Assembly: GCF_014698825.1 (NCBI RefSeq) | Contig: NZ_JACJTT010000014.1 | Span: 46,014-110,013 of the forward strand | Direction of reading: 5' to 3' | Length of the DNA stretch: 64,000 nucleotides | Source: Richelia sinica FACHB-800 | GTDB taxonomy: Bacteria; Cyanobacteriota; Cyanobacteriia; Cyanobacteriales; Nostocaceae | In this document: positions 54,481 through 63,870 of the stretch, piece after piece | Position numbering within the stretch: the stretch's first letter is position 1 | How the letters are laid out: each line of letters begins with the position of its first letter | Program-made: the position numbers and the translations under genes | The notes under the pieces: model-generated | Told to the model about the DNA's origin: nothing | The model's database searches: none | Seen by the model: only the letters and a program-made list of their open reading frames with translations

Positions 54481-54679
54481 GTGTAGGTTTTTAACAACGA
54501 AGTAAGCAATGAATCACTTTTTTAGAGCATAAAAGCGGAAAACCAGGGTGAGTAAATGTGAATTAAAAAATACCTTCACCGGTCAACTACCCACAGACAG
54601 ACAAATAAAATCGAAAAAATCCAGAGATTTTGTTGATGACGGGCTGCAATTTTAATGGCAATAAAAGCATAATAGAAAT

Positions 54680-55855
54680 GTGACTAATCTGTTAGCCCCT
54701 TTACAATCACTAAAACAAGGACACTGGTTCAAATTAATTTGCGGAGCCAGTTTCCAAGATTTACCCGCAGTCAGAAGTTTAACATTAGCCTATACTTTGG
54801 CTGGTGCTGACTGTATTGATGTAGCGGCTGATCCAGCTGTCATTGCATCTGCACAATCAGCTTTACTAGCGGCAAAAAAATTAGCGAGGGAAGCTCAGGA
54901 GCGAGGCTTTAACTTTCAAGGTGATTTACCCTTGTTAATGGTCAGCCTCAACGATGGAGAAGACCCCCATTTTAGAAAAGCAGAGTTTAATTCTACTTTA
55001 TGTCCTCCAGATTGCCATAGACCTTGTGAAAAAATTTGTCCGGCCCAAGCAATTGTATTTAATAGTATAAAAAATGACTATTCAGGTGTAGTTTCCCAAA
55101 AGTGTTATGGCTGTGGCCGTTGCGTTCCTATCTGCCCTTATGATATAATTTATACATCATCATATGTGTCAACGCCGGGAGCGATCGCGCCATTGATCAT
55201 GTCAACGGGAGTAGATGCAATTGAAATTCATACTCAAGTAGGACGGCTAGCAGAATTTAAGCGACTGTGGCAAGCATTGGTTACTCCCACCGAAGGCATC
55301 ACACCTTGGACAAAGCAATTAAAACTAGTTGCTGTCAGTTGTCCCGATGGTGAAGGACTAATTGATTACCTCCAGGCAATTTACGAAATTATTGCCCCCC
55401 ACGTCCAAATGATTATTTGGCAAACAGACGGTCGCTCCATGAGCGGTGATATTGGAGATGGCACCACCATCGCAGCCATAAAACTCGGACAAAAAGTTTT
55501 AGCGGCAAACCTTCCCGGATATGTGCAGTTAGCAGGTGGCACCAACAGCTACACCATAAAAAAATTAAAAACTATGGGACTGCTCAAAGATTTGGGATTG
55601 CCAACGGTAGATTGGGAATTAGATGACGACAATTCAAAATCCCCAATTCCCAATTCCCCATCTCAAATTTCCGGGGTTGCCTACGGTAGCTATGCCCGTG
55701 TATTGCTATCTCCAATTTTGGAACAATTAGAGCCAAAGGAGGTGATTTCTACTGGTGTGCAGACAAGCATTTGTCTTGAAGATAATCCCCAATTACTCTG
55801 GCAAGCCGTAGGGCTTGCTCATTCTCTCGTTTCCCAGATCAAGTCACAGCGGTAA
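54680..55855 (+). CDS. ldpA: Iron-sulfur circadian input protein LdpA
   Basis: A 391-residue redox protein that affects the circadian clock period in response to light and redox state in Synechococcus. Two ferredoxin-like 4Fe-4S motifs are visible: CPPDCHRPCEKICP (about 109-122) and CYGCGRCVPICP (about 141-152). The C-terminal half resembles a TIM-barrel or ferredoxin-associated fold, with LAGGTNSYTIKKL near 285. It starts with GTG at 54680, since the ATG at 54678 is out of frame. The R3H protein gene follows 45 bp later. Confidence 0.9.
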   Translation: MTNLLAPLQSLKQGHWFKLICGASFQDLPAVRSLTLAYTLAGADCIDVAADPAVIASAQSALLAAKKLAREAQERGFNFQGDLPLLMVSLNDGEDPHFRKAEFNSTLCPPDCHRPCEKICPAQAIVFNSIKNDYSGVVSQKCYGCGRCVPICPYDIIYTSSYVSTPGAIAPLIMSTGVDAIEIHTQVGRLAEFKRLWQALVTPTEGITPWTKQLKLVAVSCPDGEGLIDYLQAIYEIIAPHVQMIIWQTDGRSMSGDIGDGTTIAAIKLGQKVLAANLPGYVQLAGGTNSYTIKKLKTMGLLKDLGLPTVDWELDDDNSKSPIPNSPSQISGVAYGSYARVLLSPILEQLEPKEVISTGVQTSICLEDNPQLLWQAVGLAHSLVSQIKSQR

Positions 55856-55900
55856 CACTAATCGCTCATTCGTTATCTCTCACAACGTCACCATATAAGC

Positions 55901-57634
55901 ATGACGATTACAGACGATCTCCAAAAGTTACTGGAAATTTTGCCCCAAGACCTACGACAAGAACTAGAGAATCACCCCCGACGGGATAGTTTAGTTGAAG
56001 TTGTCTTGGACTTGGGCCGTCGTCCAGAGGCTCGGTTTCCCCATGCAGCCGAGTATTTGAGCGAACAACCAGTTACTCAAGCACAGATAGATGATTGCAT
56101 TCAGCGAGTCGGAACCTTTGGCGGAGATAATCGGGCAGGAATTGAGCAAACTTTGCATCGCATCAGCGCCATCCGCAACCGCACAGGCAAAATTATCGGT
56201 TTAACTTGCCGTGTTGGTCGGGCAGTCTTTGGCACCATTGGCATGATTCGCGATTTGGTAGAAACTGGCAAATCCATTCTCATGCTGGGTCGTCCAGGGG
56301 TGGGAAAGACTACCGCTTTACGGGAAATAGCCCGTGTTTTAGCAGATGAATTGCACAAGAGAGTAGTAATTATTGACACCTCCAACGAAATCGCTGGAGA
56401 TGGTGATATTGCTCACCCGGCAATTGGTCGTGCTAGAAGAATGCAAGTAGCTCAACCAGAATTACAACATCAAGTCATGATTGAGGCAGTGGAAAACCAT
56501 ATGCCTGAAGTCATTGTCATTGACGAAATCGGGACAGAATTAGAAGCCTTAGCTGCCCGTACAATTGCCGAAAGAGGTGTACAGCTAGTAGGTACTGCCC
56601 ACGGTAACCAAATCGAAAACCTGATTAAAAATCCTACCTTGTCTGATTTGGTTGGTGGTATTCAAGCCGTAACACTAGGAGATGACGAAGCGAGAAGACG
56701 CGGTTCACAAAAAACCGTTTTGGAACGCAAAGCCCCGCCGACTTTTGAAATTGCTGTGGAAATGTTAGAAAGGCAACGCTGGGTAGTCCATGAAAGTGTT
56801 GCAGATACAGTGGATACCTTGTTGCGGGGTCGTCAACCCAATCCCCAGACCAGGACTGTAGATGAAAGTGGCAAGGTGGCAGTTACCAGGCAGTTAGCTG
56901 TCGTTAATGGTCGCAATGGACACTTTAGCAGTGGAGAAGAATCTCTCTCACCTGCCAAACCTGTTGGTTGGCGAGCTTCAGGACAAATGTTAGCCTTGCC
57001 TCCCTTGGGGGTTGAGCGTGAACGGCTCTCTAGTCGAAGTGAATTTGATAGGTTGTTAGATGAATCTTTCAACTACTCCGACAGCTTTGATTTGGCTGAA
57101 ATTCAGCCAGCTGGCCCCAATGGGGAAGATTTGCCACTGCATGTGTATCCCTACGGAGTTAGTCGCCATCAACTAGAACAAGTGGTGAGCGTGTTAACTT
57201 TGCCTGTGGTTTTAACCAAAGATATAGATAATGCTGATGCTATTTTGGCATTGCGATCGCATGTGAAAAACCACGCCAAATTACGGCAAATGGCCAAGGC
57301 TCGTCATATTCCCATTCACATGATTAAGTCCAGCACAATTCCCCAGATTACTCGTGGGTTACGGCGTTTACTGAATATTGATGATCCAGAATTCGCTGAC
57401 GATAAGGAATTGCAACTGTTCTTACACAATGGTAGTGATGACGAGATGGATGCTCTAGAGGAAGCCAGGCTCGCAGTTGAGCAAATTGTCATTCCCAAAG
57501 GTCAGCCAGTAGAATTATTACCTCGTTCTGCTCAAGTACGGAAAATGCAACATGAGTTGGTAGAACATTATCGGCTCAAATCCCATAGCTTCGGGGAAGA
57601 ACCCAACCGCCGCTTAAGGATTTATCCTGCCTAA
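55901..57634 (+). CDS. AAA ATPase with R3H domain (Ycf45/SpoIIIAA-like)
   Basis: A 577-residue ATP-binding protein. The Walker A motif GRPGVGKTT is near 127-135, and Walker B VIVIDEIGTE is near 206-215. An Asn/Asp-rich segment (IIDTSNEIAGDGDIAH) lies between them, as in SpoIIIAA-like proteins. A long linker and a second domain follow, and the C-terminal R3H motif (about 535-577, RKMQHELVEHYRLKSHSF) suggests single-stranded nucleic acid binding. It matches the plastid Ycf45 type. It lies next to ldpA; a role in RNA handling is only inferred. Confidence 0.85.
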   Translation: MTITDDLQKLLEILPQDLRQELENHPRRDSLVEVVLDLGRRPEARFPHAAEYLSEQPVTQAQIDDCIQRVGTFGGDNRAGIEQTLHRISAIRNRTGKIIGLTCRVGRAVFGTIGMIRDLVETGKSILMLGRPGVGKTTALREIARVLADELHKRVVIIDTSNEIAGDGDIAHPAIGRARRMQVAQPELQHQVMIEAVENHMPEVIVIDEIGTELEALAARTIAERGVQLVGTAHGNQIENLIKNPTLSDLVGGIQAVTLGDDEARRRGSQKTVLERKAPPTFEIAVEMLERQRWVVHESVADTVDTLLRGRQPNPQTRTVDESGKVAVTRQLAVVNGRNGHFSSGEESLSPAKPVGWRASGQMLALPPLGVERERLSSRSEFDRLLDESFNYSDSFDLAEIQPAGPNGEDLPLHVYPYGVSRHQLEQVVSVLTLPVVLTKDIDNADAILALRSHVKNHAKLRQMAKARHIPIHMIKSSTIPQITRGLRRLLNIDDPEFADDKELQLFLHNGSDDEMDALEEARLAVEQIVIPKGQPVELLPRSAQVRKMQHELVEHYRLKSHSFGEEPNRRLRIYPA

Positions 57635-57644
57635 TCTCCTGAAT

Positions 57645-57672
57645 GTAGAGACGTTCCGGTGGAACGTCTCTA
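57645..57672. repeat. Dispersed hairpin repeat, copy 4 (terminator position)
   Basis: GTAGAGACGTTCC (57645-57657) pairs with GGAACGTCTCTAT (57661-57673) across GGT. It sits in the 42-bp gap between convergent genes and is probably used as a terminator by both. Confidence 0.8.
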
Positions 57673-57676
57673 TTGA

Positions 57677-59938
57677 TTATGCTTCAATCACAACTCGCAA
57701 ATTGCCCCGTTTATTGGCAACACGACAAGCTGTAGTTTTACCAGACCGCTCGAATTCTAAGTCTAGAACGGTTCCGCCTACACGTAAGTTGTGTAACGAT
57801 AAACGATTAATGGATTCTGGCAAGGCTGGGTCAATGATGCGTAAACAGTTATTTTGTGCATCTGGGACTAAATTGACCATCATTTGCAGAAGTTGAAAAA
57901 TACTACCTGTTGCCCAAGCTTGGGGTGTACAAGCCACTGGATAATGGACGGGGGTGTTGTCCCCATTTAATTCGTAACCGCAAAATAGCTCTGGTGGACG
58001 TTGATAAGCCTGTTGACTGGTCATATTAAATAGACCTTGGAACAATTCTAGAGCCTGATCAATTAAACCAAGCGATCGCAATCCCATGGCAATCATGGCA
58101 TTATCATGGGGCCACACTGAACCTGTGTGATAACCCATAGGATTATAGGCAGGTGACAAGCTACTCAAGGTGCGAATTCCCCAGCCATTAAACATATCCG
58201 GGGCGCGTAACCGTTCGGCGACACTGTATGCTCTTTCTGGAGTTAAAATGCCCAAGTGCAAACAATGACCAGGATTAGATGTAATACTATCTACTTGCTT
58301 ACCCTCTCCATCTAAAGCTAAAGCACAAAAATCTTGGTCTTCTGTCCAAAAATCTTGGTTAAATCTAGCTTTGAGACTTTTGGCTTCTTCTTGCCATTTC
58401 TCTGCTAAGTCCAGACGTTTTTTCATCTTGGCGATATCTGCTAAACGGTTTTTAGCGGCATAAACATATGCTTGCACTTCACATAATGCGATCGCACCGC
58501 TAGCCAATTCACCTTTATGATTCACAATACAGTCGCCAGAATCTTTCCAACCTTGGTTGATTAAACCACGTTTGGACTTGCGGTAGTAGCTGAGATAGCC
58601 TGTCTGGTGCATATTGCGGTCAATCCAGTCCATCGCTGCTAAAGCGTTAGGCCACAGTTGCTCTAAAATTTCTTGGTTATGAGTCCAAGCGTAGTATTCA
58701 GCGTACAGCATCAACCACAAAGGAGTGGCATCAACAGTTCCGTAATAGGGTGTGTGAGGAATTTCTTGACACCGTGCCATTTCTCCTAAGCGTAATTCAT
58801 GGAGAATCTTGCCCGGTTCCTCTTCTCGCCATTCATCATCTATTTTTCCCTGATATTCTGCCAGGAGTAAGAGAGTTTCCTTGGCAATTTGGGAATTTAA
58901 CATCAGGGTTTGGGTGGCTGTGATAATGGAATCCCGACCAAACAAAGTAGAAAACCAAGGTACACCAGCGGAAACTGTTTTATATTTGCCACAGGATTGG
59001 CGTAACAAATACATATCTTGTTCTGCCCTTTCAATCACTCGATTGAAAATTCCTTTATCGGCTCTAATTCCTGTGATTTGTTGTACCCAGTTTTGTTCTT
59101 CCATTAACTCTGAGGCTTTGGCTTGTCCTAAGGTAATGGCAGCACTGACTGTAGAACTGGGTTGGTTATTGGTGAGTAAATTAACCCGATAACCTAACTT
59201 TTGAGTTTCATGGGAAGCCAACTCTAGCCGCCAAATAGCTGTGTAGCCCTTGAAATAGTCTGGTTGATGATGCTGAAATTGAATACGAGATTCCATCACC
59301 AAACCATCTAAGCCTTGATAAGCCAATGTCAGGGATTCTTCGCGATGAGGACTAACTAAGCCAGCTACACCTTCATCATGGGTCGGCTCAACTAAGCGCA
59401 GTAATTTACCTCGTTTTTCTCGGTCGTAACCCCGTACTTCAAATAAATCCACAAAATCAGCATCAAAGCTGAGACTGAGTTCAAAACTAATGTTGGTGGT
59501 GCTGTAATTAGATACCTGTATTTCTTCAAAAATTGCACCATTGAGAACAATTTCCCGACGAACACCGATGGTGTCAGCTTTAAGTCGTTCATCAATTTTG
59601 GGATTGGTACACAAAACTGATAGGGCAAAACCTTTGTCAGCAGTGCTACTGAGGAGAACAGGTGATCGCCCATCGATTTGTAATTCTAACCGACTCAAAA
59701 ACCTTGTATCGCAGCAGAATAGCCCCAGACTAGGATTACCATCATTCAGGGAACAACCAGAAATATTCCCCATGGTATCTGTCACTAAAAATAAATCGTC
59801 ATCTTTCACTGTCAGGGTTGGCTGTGGTCTTTCACTGGCAACAGAAGGCCATTCTGGGATTGGCAATTGTTCTGCGGGAATAAAAGTTTTGCCATCAACG
59901 ATAATTTTGTCGGCAGTCATCAATGTATCCGGTGTCAT
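57677..59938 (-). CDS. Amylo-alpha-1,6-glucosidase-type debranching enzyme
   Basis: A 753-residue protein with an N-terminal beta-sandwich domain (about 40-280, VTDTMGNISGCSL, FCCDTRFLSRLEL) and a C-terminal (alpha/alpha)6 catalytic domain (about 300-740). The motif WFSTLFGRDSIITATQ lies near 325, and GSVWPHDNAMIA near 620. It belongs to the bacterial glycogen-debranching-like group and should cleave alpha-1,6 bonds in glycogen or related glucans, but the true substrate in cyanobacteria is uncertain. The ATG at 59938 is used; other in-frame ATGs follow within ten codons. Confidence 0.87.
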   Translation of the reverse strand: MTPDTLMTADKIIVDGKTFIPAEQLPIPEWPSVASERPQPTLTVKDDDLFLVTDTMGNISGCSLNDGNPSLGLFCCDTRFLSRLELQIDGRSPVLLSSTADKGFALSVLCTNPKIDERLKADTIGVRREIVLNGAIFEEIQVSNYSTTNISFELSLSFDADFVDLFEVRGYDREKRGKLLRLVEPTHDEGVAGLVSPHREESLTLAYQGLDGLVMESRIQFQHHQPDYFKGYTAIWRLELASHETQKLGYRVNLLTNNQPSSTVSAAITLGQAKASELMEEQNWVQQITGIRADKGIFNRVIERAEQDMYLLRQSCGKYKTVSAGVPWFSTLFGRDSIITATQTLMLNSQIAKETLLLLAEYQGKIDDEWREEEPGKILHELRLGEMARCQEIPHTPYYGTVDATPLWLMLYAEYYAWTHNQEILEQLWPNALAAMDWIDRNMHQTGYLSYYRKSKRGLINQGWKDSGDCIVNHKGELASGAIALCEVQAYVYAAKNRLADIAKMKKRLDLAEKWQEEAKSLKARFNQDFWTEDQDFCALALDGEGKQVDSITSNPGHCLHLGILTPERAYSVAERLRAPDMFNGWGIRTLSSLSPAYNPMGYHTGSVWPHDNAMIAMGLRSLGLIDQALELFQGLFNMTSQQAYQRPPELFCGYELNGDNTPVHYPVACTPQAWATGSIFQLLQMMVNLVPDAQNNCLRIIDPALPESINRLSLHNLRVGGTVLDLEFERSGKTTACRVANKRGNLRVVIEA

Positions 59939-60357
59939 TAGCCAAATTTCCCTATACAGGTATAGATTTGCAAGTATCTAGGTCAATTAATTACAAAAGC
60001 TTGAAAAAACAAGGTCGTAGATGATGAATCATCCGACCAAATTACTCATCAAAAATTACTATGAGCCATTCTAGTTAATTTCATCCTGACATCGTTATGG
60101 TCAACGAGTCGGCATTGAGTTAACAATAGTAAATCCTTATAAATTTATATCTTCTCAATTTGAAGTCAAGGCTGAAAATTTTTGATTTTTCGCTAATTTA
60201 TGGGGTGTTGAACATTGAGAGAGGCAAGAAGTAGAAAATACTCAAATTCCGAAGTATTTCACTTTGGGCATCATCAAAAACAGCAAACGCCCAGACTATA
60301 AAAGCCTGAGCGTTTGACCAATAGGTTGCAGATCAACTTCTGCGAGGGAATTGAAAA
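59939..60357. other. Intergenic region with csp terminator
   Basis: No gene was found. The left part is the promoter side of the debranching gene. A hairpin at 60284-60316 (CAAACGCCCAG with CTGAGCGTTTG, one mismatch) is followed on the minus strand by five T residues, a terminator for the Cys-rich gene. Confidence 0.6.
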
Positions 60358-60720
60358 TTAAGCGGGCATCATTTGCATAGAACGGCAAGATTCTGCACAT
60401 TTACGACAAGCAGCAGCACATTCCATCATCTTGGTATCATCGCTCATCATTTCACAAGCCATGGCACAGCGATCGCACATTTCTGCACACAACATACAAG
60501 TGCGTCCCATAAACTCGGAACCACCCATCATCATATTCATACACATCATGCACATTTCTGAGCAATCACGCATCATGCTCATCATGCTCATATCCATGTA
60601 CTTACCACCTTTACCCATGCAGTAAGTCATGGTTGCCATACACATCTTGTGACATTCCATGCAAACATCCATACACATTTGCATTTCGCTGGTCATGGAT
60701 TCAGTCATCATCATCATCAT
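60358..60720 (-). CDS. Cys/Met-rich four-helix copper-storage-like protein
   Basis: A 120-residue protein with about 17 cysteines and very many methionines, arranged as CxxxC and CxxC pairs (MCMDVCMECHKMC, DCSEMCMMCMN, TCMLCAEMCDRC, ECAAACRKCAESC). This is the pattern of the Csp/DUF326 four-helix-bundle copper-binding proteins, in which Cys lining the bundle holds Cu(I). No signal peptide is seen, so a cytosolic form. The start is the first of five successive ATG codons (60720), with AGGAG at a spacing of 8. It stands alone with its own terminator. Confidence 0.85.
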   Translation of the reverse strand: MMMMMTESMTSEMQMCMDVCMECHKMCMATMTYCMGKGGKYMDMSMMSMMRDCSEMCMMCMNMMMGGSEFMGRTCMLCAEMCDRCAMACEMMSDDTKMMECAAACRKCAESCRSMQMMPA

Positions 60721-61275
60721 AGGAAAATCTCCTGATTTTCTGATGCGAGTATTAAGTCCTGAAGCTGGACTAATTACAACATTAATTCCAACTTTTTAAA
60801 GAGTCAATAGTGTTTTTATTCTCTATTTTATAACCCTATTATTCCGATATAATTACCGGGCTTACTGTCAATAAATAACAAGTTATTCCTTGGTTTTTGC
60901 CAAAAATATTGCTAAATCAGGATTACAAAAATCCCATTGTCAATGAGGGATTTATTGCTATACTAACAAAAGAAAAACAAAATCTGACAAAAGTAGGAGT
61001 TTTTGGATAATTATTAATTTATTTATCCTTTAATAAAAGTAAACAAAGCTGTTTAATTAAGTTATGTAGCAGGTGAGAGGGAACAGGGAACAGGGAACAG
61101 GTGACAGGTGACAGGTGACAGTTTCAAGAGTTAGATGGGAACGATTTTTCCTTGGAATAGGAATTAAATGCAAGGTTTTTAAGTTTCCACCTCGTAAAAG
61201 CTTGCACTTTTTTTACCTGAAAACGGCTCAAAGCCTTTACTTGTAATCTTTTCATGTTTATTCAGCAAGCCCTAT
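60721..61275. other. Intergenic region with heptamer array
   Basis: 555 bp with no gene. The left end holds the promoter of the Cys-rich gene. An array of GGGAACA and GGTGACA units lies at 61070-61122, 150 bp downstream of the recJ stop. Confidence 0.6.
61070..61122. repeat. Heptamer array downstream of recJ
   Basis: Seven units of AGGGAACA and AGGTGACA type lie head to tail; no flanking element is visible here. Confidence 0.85.
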
Positions 61276-63603
61276 TTATCTAAAATTCACACTTTCAAAA
61301 GCAATCATGGTTTGAATCACAGACAATGGCACGGTGGCAAAATACTCGCGTTGAAATTGTTCTTCGCGAACGGCGGCTAAAAAGTAGTTAATAGCTACTT
61401 CTGGTGGTTTTTCTGGTTTCTGAGTCTGGTTCCAGGAGATTTGCAGGTAACGGTCTTGACGTTGGACGGTGAAACCTAAATATTTCAGGGCTTTAAATCC
61501 TGAATGTAGGGTGGGGTCGCTGATACCTAACTTTTCTAAAAGTTGGAGACGGGTAACTGGTTGTTGGGTACGGTGGAGATATTTGGCAATACCCACGAGA
61601 TTAAGCCAAATCTCCTGTGGAGGTGGGTTTTGAGGAGAAGACCAAGCGATCGCTAGTTGTTGATGATGATAAAGCGATCGCCTCAACCAAGGACGTAAAT
61701 CATCCCAACTAGTAGGACAATCCTCGACAATTAAGATAGATGGCTGGGTTTTCAGTTCTGCATAATCTTGATTACGCCAATCTAAAATTTCTGTTGAACG
61801 AGAAGTTCCTAATTGTGAATCTAAACTGGAACGGACAGCAATTAATCTAATTTCATAACGTTTTTTATAACTGTTGTAATCTAATTCAGCGATACAATCA
61901 CATTTACCTATAGGTAACTCATCTTTATAGTGTCCCCACCAAATCCCTGGAAAAGGACTTTTACTCCCATCATCGCGAATATCAAACTCTGTTTTAATAT
62001 ATTGAATTTTCTTACCTTGTAAATCCTGTTGATTGCGATGCCAAGCATTTTCAAACCAACAGTTTTTAATTAACAACTTCGGCACAGGGTTGCCCATACC
62101 GCAGGGTTCCAATAATTTCAGTTCTAAAAATAAGTCCTTACCTAAATCTGCCACTGTCACCACCAAATCAGCTTGAACTGTCGGTGTGAGAGTTGTTCCT
62201 CCTAAAGACTGTCTTAATTTCTGGTTAATTGCTGCGGTAAATAAAGGAATATTTTCAGCCCGTAAACTTAACCCAGCTGCATAGGGATGACCACCAAAAC
62301 GATGCAATAAATGGGCCTGTTCCTTCACTAATTGATATAAGTCTACAGAATTAATTGAACGGGCTGAACCCCGTGCGAACAGAGTACCATCTTCTAAAGA
62401 TTCCATCCCTTCCGTACTCAATAAAATAGTGGGACGACCAGTTTCTTGTGCCACTTGTCCCGCAACCAACCCCAGCACCCCTACAGGCCATTGCGGGTCT
62501 TCTAACACGATAACCGTCGTGGTTGATAAATCTAATTGGGAGACTTTTTGACTGACCTGGGTTTGCACATCTTTTTGTAAGGATTTGCGACGGGAGTTAG
62601 CTAGTTCTGTTTCCTCTGCTAACTGGTTGCAGCGTTGAATATCCCGACTCGTCAATAATTCCACACAAAATCTCGCATCTCCTTGGATACGACTCACAGC
62701 ATTGATGCGGGGGCCAAGACCAAAAGAAATATCTGTGGGGCGATCGCCACTTTTCTGGCACAATTCCAATAAACGCCCTACTCCTGGTCTTCTTCTCTGT
62801 TCCGGGGGCTGTTTATAATCTGCTTGCAGTTGTTGAATACCTAATTGGGCTAAATAGCGACAATCACCACTTAACTGTACCAAATCGGCAATTAATCCCA
62901 CCGCCACTAAATCCCATAAATCTGATAAGGGATGTAGAGGAATATCCGGGAAAGTTTGATAAAGTGCTTCTACCAACTTATAAGCAACCGCCACCCCAGA
63001 GAGATGAAATAAAGGATGGTCACTAGATAAATAGCGGGGGTTAATAATAGCAATTACTGGTGGACGTTCTGGAGGTAAAGTGTGATGGTCAGTGACAATC
63101 ACATCAATTCCTACAGTTTGAGCATAGATAATTTCTTCAATATTTGTACTACCAGTATCACAAGTAACGATTAACTTACACCCCTGTTGAGCTAAATTAT
63201 CTATACCAGATTGATTGAGTCCGTGGGATTCCTTTAAGCGATTGGGAATGTAATAACTTAAATGAGAATGTTGGCTAAAAAACTCTCCTAACCCATCCCA
63301 TAAAACAGCAGTAGAAGTAATGCCATCAGCATCAAAATCACCCCAAATCACCACCTTTTCTTGATTCAACCTTGCCTGCTGCAATCTTTGGACAGCTAAA
63401 TTCATCTCTATGCCAAACTCAAAGCCACTTGCAGGTTGATAACTCTGATAATTGATAAACGCTGCTAATTGTGATTCAGTTTTAATTCCCCGTTGCCAAA
63501 ATAACTGGGCTGCAAATACACCCCGTGATGAAGGTGCATACTTCTGCGCCGCTTCAATAAACCAATGGGGCGGTTCTTCAGTTGTTGCTAAAATCCACTG
63601 CAT
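61276..63603 (-). CDS. recJ: Single-stranded-DNA exonuclease RecJ
   Basis: A 775-residue DHH-family 5'-3' exonuclease for recombination and mismatch repair. The DHH motifs are GDFDADGITSTAV near 88-100, VTCDTGS, and VTDHHTLPP near 170. The DHHA1 motif is RFGGHPYAAGL near 440. It is about 200 residues longer than Escherichia coli RecJ, with a C-terminal extension typical of cyanobacterial forms. The ATG at 63603 is used. A cut nuclease fragment lies upstream on the same strand. Confidence 0.92.
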   Translation of the reverse strand: MQWILATTEEPPHWFIEAAQKYAPSSRGVFAAQLFWQRGIKTESQLAAFINYQSYQPASGFEFGIEMNLAVQRLQQARLNQEKVVIWGDFDADGITSTAVLWDGLGEFFSQHSHLSYYIPNRLKESHGLNQSGIDNLAQQGCKLIVTCDTGSTNIEEIIYAQTVGIDVIVTDHHTLPPERPPVIAIINPRYLSSDHPLFHLSGVAVAYKLVEALYQTFPDIPLHPLSDLWDLVAVGLIADLVQLSGDCRYLAQLGIQQLQADYKQPPEQRRRPGVGRLLELCQKSGDRPTDISFGLGPRINAVSRIQGDARFCVELLTSRDIQRCNQLAEETELANSRRKSLQKDVQTQVSQKVSQLDLSTTTVIVLEDPQWPVGVLGLVAGQVAQETGRPTILLSTEGMESLEDGTLFARGSARSINSVDLYQLVKEQAHLLHRFGGHPYAAGLSLRAENIPLFTAAINQKLRQSLGGTTLTPTVQADLVVTVADLGKDLFLELKLLEPCGMGNPVPKLLIKNCWFENAWHRNQQDLQGKKIQYIKTEFDIRDDGSKSPFPGIWWGHYKDELPIGKCDCIAELDYNSYKKRYEIRLIAVRSSLDSQLGTSRSTEILDWRNQDYAELKTQPSILIVEDCPTSWDDLRPWLRRSLYHHQQLAIAWSSPQNPPPQEIWLNLVGIAKYLHRTQQPVTRLQLLEKLGISDPTLHSGFKALKYLGFTVQRQDRYLQISWNQTQKPEKPPEVAINYFLAAVREEQFQREYFATVPLSVIQTMIAFESVNFR

Positions 63604-63687
63604 GATTAAAACTTCTCTTTATTCACTCTGCGTCTTTGCGTCTTTGCGCGAACTTATTTCCCAATCACTTGGTGATTCATTTTTTAT

Positions 63688-63870
63688 TTAAAGAAAGACT
63701 TCTTGAATATCAGCAAAATTAGATAAAGATTGAGAAATTATGTCGTCATCAATAAATTTGCGTTCACATTGGGTAGCATATTGACAATATTCACAGGCAT
63801 TTTTCACAATGGGAATTTGGGGAAAAGGAATATGGTTTTGGTCAGAAATGTTGAATCCTAATACAAAACT
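63688..63870 (-). pseudogene. C-terminal remnant of a Fe-S (Cas4/RecB-like) nuclease
   Basis: An open stretch of 60 codons ends at TAA (63690-63688) and encodes the tail ACEYCQYATQCERKF, the C-x2-C-x5-C iron-sulfur pattern of PD-(D/E)XK (Cas4/AddB-like) nucleases. It begins right after an in-frame TAA (63873-63871) with no start codon, and the following 130 bp are AT-rich noncoding DNA. The rest of the gene is missing here. It is a truncated gene, or an insertion or frameshift lies near 63870; the window edge prevents a decision. Confidence 0.55.

Noticed and set aside
56101..56385. Minus-strand frame inside the R3H gene
   Set aside because: It is antisense to the conserved Walker region and has no independent support; similar shadows exist in ribD, mreB, chrA and others.
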